From NCBI RefSeq assembly GCF_019160155.1, contig NZ_JAFNIH010000061.1, positions 122,063 to 186,062 of the forward strand: a DNA stretch of 64,000 bases, in the 5' to 3' direction. Made by a program: the position numbers and the translations under genes. Shown piece after piece: positions 60,747 to 64,000 of the stretch; position 1 is the stretch's first letter, and each line of letters begins with the position of its first letter. The notes under the pieces were generated by a model. The model made no database searches. It saw only the letters and a list, made by a program, of their open reading frames with translations, and was not told the DNA's origin. The stretch is from Pinisolibacter aquiterrae. Lineage in GTDB: Bacteria > Pseudomonadota > Alphaproteobacteria > Rhizobiales > Ancalomicrobiaceae.

Positions 60747-62072
60747 TCACATCATGCCGAGCCAGCGCGGCAGGGCGAGCGACAGCGGCGGCCAATAGGT
60801 CACCACGCCGAGGAAGGCGAGCATGGTGAGGAGCCACGGCCACACCGCCACCGTCAGCTCGGTGATGCCCATCTTGGTGATGCCGCTCGCCACGTAGAGA
60901 TTGAGGCCGACCGGCGGATGGCACATGCCGACCTCCATGTTGACGACGATCAGGATGCCGAAATGGACCGGATCGATGCCGAGCTTCACCGCCACGGGGA
61001 AGAGGATCGGCGCCATGATGAGCACGATCGAGGACGGTTCCATCACGTTGCCGGCGAGCAGCAGCAGGATGTTGACCAGGAGCAGGAAGCCGATCCAGCC
61101 GAGCCCCTGACCGACCATCCAGCTCGCCATCGCCTGGGGGATGTTCTCGCTGGTCATCAGGAAGGAGAACAGCACCGCGTTGGTGATGATGTAGAGCAGC
61201 ATCGCCGACATCGAGGCCGAGTCGAGCAGCACCTTGGGCACGTCGCGCAGCCGCATGTCCTTGTAGACGAAGACGGCGACGACGAAGGCATAGACCGCGC
61301 TCACGGCGGCGGCCTCGGTCGGCGTGAAGGCGCCGGTGTAGATGCCGCCGATGACGATGACGATCAGGAACAGACCCCAGAAGCTCTCGGCGAGCGCCGT
61401 GCCGCGTTCACGCCAGGTGGCGCGCGGCAGACGCGGATAGTCGTTCTTCCAGGCGCGATACCAGGTGGTGATGCCGAGGAGGCTCGCCAACACCAGGCCG
61501 GGGATGACGCCGGCGATGAAGAGCTGGCCGACCGAGGCGGAGGTCACGGTCTCGCCGTTCGGCCCGGTGGCGAGCTGGCCGGAGGTCGCCACCGCGTACA
61601 TGACCATGACGATCGAGGGCGGGATCAGGATGCCGAGCGCGCCGGAGGTGGTGATTACACCGGCGCCGAAGCGCTTGGGGAAGCCCTGCTTGACCATCGC
61701 CGGCAGCAGGATCGAGCCGATCGCCACCACGGTCGCCGGCGAGGAGCCGGAGACGGCGGCGAAGAGCGCGCAGGCCATGACGCCCGCCAACCCCAGGCCG
61801 CCGTGCCAGTGGCCGACCATGGAGGAGGCGAAGCGGATCATTCGTCGGGCGACGCCGCCGTGGGTGAGGAAGTTGCCGGCCAGGATGAAGAACGGGATCG
61901 CCATGATCTCGAACTTCTCGATGCCGGTGAAGAGCTTCAGCGCGACGCTCTCGATCGGCACGTCGGTCATGGTGAAGAGGAAGGTCAGCACCGTCAGGCC
62001 GAGCGCGATCGAGATCGGCATGCCGGTCAGGAACAGCGCGATCAGCAGGGCGAAGATGATGAGGGCGCTCAT
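60747..62072 (-). CDS. dctM: TRAP transporter large permease (DctM)
   Basis: A 441-residue TRAP large membrane subunit with about 12 helices. Family motifs: ALFLTGMPISIALGL near the start, IPFFILAGNFLTHGGVARRMI, the GLAGVMACALFAAVSGSSPATVVAIGSI block and GILIPPSIVMVMYAVAT. It catalyses Na+-coupled import of the substrate delivered by DctP. The ATG overlaps the dctQ stop (ATGA). Large cytoplasmic or periplasmic insertions are absent, so DctQ is separate, not fused. Confidence 0.95.
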   Translation of the reverse strand: MSALIIFALLIALFLTGMPISIALGLTVLTFLFTMTDVPIESVALKLFTGIEKFEIMAIPFFILAGNFLTHGGVARRMIRFASSMVGHWHGGLGLAGVMACALFAAVSGSSPATVVAIGSILLPAMVKQGFPKRFGAGVITTSGALGILIPPSIVMVMYAVATSGQLATGPNGETVTSASVGQLFIAGVIPGLVLASLLGITTWYRAWKNDYPRLPRATWRERGTALAESFWGLFLIVIVIGGIYTGAFTPTEAAAVSAVYAFVVAVFVYKDMRLRDVPKVLLDSASMSAMLLYIITNAVLFSFLMTSENIPQAMASWMVGQGLGWIGFLLLVNILLLLAGNVMEPSSIVLIMAPILFPVAVKLGIDPVHFGILIVVNMEVGMCHPPVGLNLYVASGITKMGITELTVAVWPWLLTMLAFLGVVTYWPPLSLALPRWLGMM

Positions 62073-62680
62073 GCCGCGGCTCCTTCGTCCTCGAGGCCGG
62101 CGACATGGCCGTGGTCGTGCTTCGGCAAGGCGCCCGTCCGCCAGAAGGAGACGGCGACCTGGAGGAAGCGGAAGCTCATCAGCCACGAGCCGAGCGGCAC
62201 GCAGAGATAGACGATCCACATCGGCACCTCGAGATCGGCCGAGGTCTGGCCGGTGGAATACATCTCCACGACGAAGCGCGCGCCGAGAGCCCCGACGATG
62301 CCGGTGAAGAGCGCGCCGCAGAAGAGGCCGAACAGGATGAAGACGGTGCGGGTCTTGGCCTCGAGGCCGTTGATCAGCACGTCGACGCCGACGTGGATGC
62401 CGGTGCGCACGCCATAGGCGGCGCCGAACTTCGCCATCCACACGAACATGTAGATGGTCAGTTCCTGGGCCCAGGTCAGATTGAAGCCGGCCATCCACTT
62501 GTAGATCGAGCGGATCACGCCGGCCATGGCCGGCCAATCCATGGAGTTGGCGACGCCGAGCAGCTTGGCGGCGCCCGACAGGCCGTAGCGATGCACCACG
62601 GCGACGAAGATGATGCTGGTGGCGGCGGCGATGAGGAAGGCGATGATCGCCTCCTCCAGCCGATCGAGCAGACGGAGCAT
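62069..62680 (-). CDS. dctQ: TRAP transporter small permease (DctQ)
   Basis: A 203-residue TRAP small subunit with four predicted helices. Notable are the first helix (EEAIIAFLIAAATSIIFVAVVHRY), WAQELTIYMFVWMAKFGAAYGVRTGIHVGVDVLINGLE with the conserved DctQ arginine/histidine region, and the last helix VYLCVPLGSWLMSFRFLQVAV. It overlaps dctM by ATGA and follows dctP after a 112-base gap that holds a hairpin. Confidence 0.93.
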   Translation of the reverse strand: MLRLLDRLEEAIIAFLIAAATSIIFVAVVHRYGLSGAAKLLGVANSMDWPAMAGVIRSIYKWMAGFNLTWAQELTIYMFVWMAKFGAAYGVRTGIHVGVDVLINGLEAKTRTVFILFGLFCGALFTGIVGALGARFVVEMYSTGQTSADLEVPMWIVYLCVPLGSWLMSFRFLQVAVSFWRTGALPKHDHGHVAGLEDEGAAA

Positions 62681-62754
62681 GGCGGGCCTCGCGGCGAGGA
62701 GAGCCGGGCGACCGTCGGCCCGGGGGCACGACGATCGGGCATGGAAGGGCCGAT

Positions 62755-62784
62755 CGCCGGCCGCCCGAAATCGGACGGCCGGCG
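62755..62784 (-). terminator. Intercistronic hairpin between dctP and dctQM
   Basis: Perfect 9-base arms CGCCGGCCG / CGGCCGGCG with a 12-base loop, 8 bases after the dctP stop. No U-run follows, so it probably stabilises dctP mRNA or partly terminates, giving more binding protein than permease, as described for dctPQM in Rhodobacter. Confidence 0.65.
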
Positions 62785-62792
62785 GACCTCGA

Positions 62793-63779
62793 TCATTCGC
62801 TGCCGGCGGCCTTGGCCATCTCGGCGATGCGCTCCTTGCCGATGCGGCTCGCCATCTCCGACCAGACCGGCTTCAGCGCGGCGCGCCAGGCCTTCGCCTG
62901 ATCGGCGGTGAGGGTGATGAACTCGGTCTTGCCGGCCGCCTTCATCGCCTCGATCGCGTCGTCGTTCTCCTTCTCGGCGATGTCGTTGGCGTAGACGGTC
63001 GCCTCGACCATCGCCTTCTGGAGCTCGGGCTTCACCTCGGCGGGCAGGCCGTCCCAGAACTTCTTGTTCACGATCACCGCGTAGCCGAGGTAGCCGTGAC
63101 GCGACAGCGTCGCGTATTTCTGCACCTCGTTCATCTTCTGGGTGTACATGTTCGAGGGCGGGTTCTCGGTGCCGTCGACGACGCCGGTCTGCAGCGCCTG
63201 ATAGACTTCCGAGAAGGCCATGACCTGCGGCAGGGCGCCGAGCGCCTTCATCTGAGCTTCCAGAACCTTGGAGGACTGGATCCGCATCTTCAGGCCGAGG
63301 AAGTCGTCGGGCGTGCGCAACGGCTTGTTGGCGCTCATGATCTTGAAGCCGTTGTCCCAGAAGGCGAGGCCGGTGATGCCCTTCGATTCGAGAAGGCCGA
63401 GCATCTGCTTGCCGATCGGACCCTCGGTGACCTTCCGGAGCGCCGTGCGGTCGGCGAACATGTAGGGCAGGTCGAAGGCCTCGAAGTCCTTGATGCCGAG
63501 CGGGCCGAACTTGGCGAGCGAGGGGGCGAGCATCTGCACGGCGCCGAGTTGGAGCGCCTCGAGCTCTTCCTTGTCCTTGTAGAGCTGCGAGTTCGGGTAG
63601 ACCTCGACCTTGACCTTGCCGGCCGTATATTTCTCGGCCAGTTCCTTGAAGCGTTCCGCGCCCTTGCCCTTGGGGGTGTTGGGGGCGACGACGTGGCTGA
63701 ACTTGATGACGATCTCTTCGGCCCGCGCCGGAGTGAGCATCAGGGCGCCGAGAGCCAGCGCGACGGCGAACAGCTTCAT
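62793..63779 (-). CDS. dctP: TRAP transporter substrate-binding protein (DctP)
   Basis: A 328-residue periplasmic binding protein with a signal peptide (MKLFAVALALGALMLTPARA, cleavage before EEIVIKF). The DctP family core reads IKFSHVVAPNTPKGKGAERFKELAEKYTAGKVKVEVYPNSQLY, then the carboxylate-binding arginine in GLKMRIQSSKV and VDGTENPPSNMYTQKMNEVQKY. Most likely a C4-dicarboxylate or related organic acid binder. The ATG ending at 63779 has GGGAGG upstream. First gene of dctPQM. Confidence 0.95.
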   Translation of the reverse strand: MKLFAVALALGALMLTPARAEEIVIKFSHVVAPNTPKGKGAERFKELAEKYTAGKVKVEVYPNSQLYKDKEELEALQLGAVQMLAPSLAKFGPLGIKDFEAFDLPYMFADRTALRKVTEGPIGKQMLGLLESKGITGLAFWDNGFKIMSANKPLRTPDDFLGLKMRIQSSKVLEAQMKALGALPQVMAFSEVYQALQTGVVDGTENPPSNMYTQKMNEVQKYATLSRHGYLGYAVIVNKKFWDGLPAEVKPELQKAMVEATVYANDIAEKENDDAIEAMKAAGKTEFITLTADQAKAWRAALKPVWSEMASRIGKERIAEMAKAAGSE

Positions 63780-63925
63780 GTAGAAAACCTCCCTTGGATC
63801 GATTTGCGCTCCGACTGCGCGAAGCTTCGGCAGAGGGTAACGCCAGCGAACCAATTCACGCTATCGTGGATATCCGATGCCCGCGCTCGGGCGTCTCGCC
63901 GCACGACTTTCGATCGAGCCCAGCC

Positions 63926-64000
63926 GTGACCCGTTCCGACGCCCCCGTCTCGACCATTCCGCCGACCCCGCCGCCCGCCCCGCGCGGGCGCGCCGCCCTG
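63926..64000 (+). CDS. Start of a divergent gene, possibly DctB/DctS-type sensor kinase (partial)
   Basis: A GTG at 63926 opens a frame to the right edge encoding a Pro/Ala-rich stretch (VTRSDAPVSTIPPTPPPAPR). A gene divergent from dctPQM is very often the dicarboxylate sensor kinase, whose proline-rich cytoplasmic start would fit. Only 25 codons are visible and no domain can be seen. Confidence 0.3.
   Translation, partial: MTRSDAPVSTIPPTPPPAPRGRAAL

Noticed and set aside
1..64000. CRISPR array, tRNA or rRNA genes, insertion sequences
   Set aside because: No regularly spaced repeats with unique spacers, no cloverleaf-like sequence and no transposase reading frame were found by eye; small tRNA genes could be missed without a scan.

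Overview
The window is one contiguous, very GC-rich stretch of a bacterial chromosome. Gene content points to an alphaproteobacterium, most likely in the Hyphomicrobiales (Rhizobiales): 5-aminolevulinate synthase (HemA), a cbb3 oxidase with its assembly genes, a heme-PAS FixL/FixJ/FixK cascade, a PodJ-like polarity protein, IalB, a class I lysyl-tRNA synthetase, a double-length Dcd and a SAM-II riboswitch before metZ. I cannot name the genus. No rRNA, tRNA, CRISPR array, insertion sequence or prophage was seen. Genes are dense, with many 4-base ATGA/GTGA overlaps and several GTG or TTG starts.

Layout. 1-6.6 kb: a leftward purine-catabolism operon (HIU hydrolase, xanthine dehydrogenase XdhA-XdhB-XdhC, then the start of a nucleoside-type ABC importer ATPase) behind a LysR regulator. 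6.7-8.7 kb: a C-terminally short MurJ flippase and a single-domain response regulator. 9-26.6 kb: a microaerobic-respiration block with hemA, ccoNOQP-ccoGHIS (leftward), hemN, and the regulators fixK, a FixT-like receiver, fixJ and fixL. The same 14-base FNR/FixK box (TTGAT-N4-GTCAA) lies upstream of hemA, ccoN and hemN, so oxygen sensing by FixL probably feeds through FixJ and FixK into heme supply and oxidase production.

26.6-37 kb: aminotransferase, MscL, an SSS-transporter/hybrid histidine kinase of CrbS type and a LuxR-type partner (CrbR type), proline iminopeptidase, YjbQ, IalB and a MerR regulator. 37-45 kb: podJ-like gene, MATE exporter, small membrane protein, TPR methyltransferase and two small envelope proteins. 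45-55 kb: Lhr-type helicase with PdeM endonuclease, TIGR02186/TSUP pair, pyrD, DUF952, an S24-like repressor overlapping a secreted nuclease-like gene, and lysK. 55-64 kb: TerB, ApaG, SAM-II-controlled metZ, Dcd, DUF2076, a GNAT enzyme, a dctPQM TRAP transporter and the start of a divergent gene.

The most unusual structural signal is a recurrent one. At three gene ends (murJ, ccoS and the GNAT gene at 60.1 kb) the last codons are copied once or twice just past the stop with a 30-36 base period; in two of the three the stop codon is inside the repeated unit. Other points worth checking are a fixK leader holding two perfect inverted repeats, a hemN FixK box placed too close to the start for ordinary activation, a GNRA-capped hairpin in the crbR leader, and a MurJ that lacks its last two membrane helices. 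I found no clear case of a wholly new multi-gene system. All calls are from reading the sequence; no searches were run.
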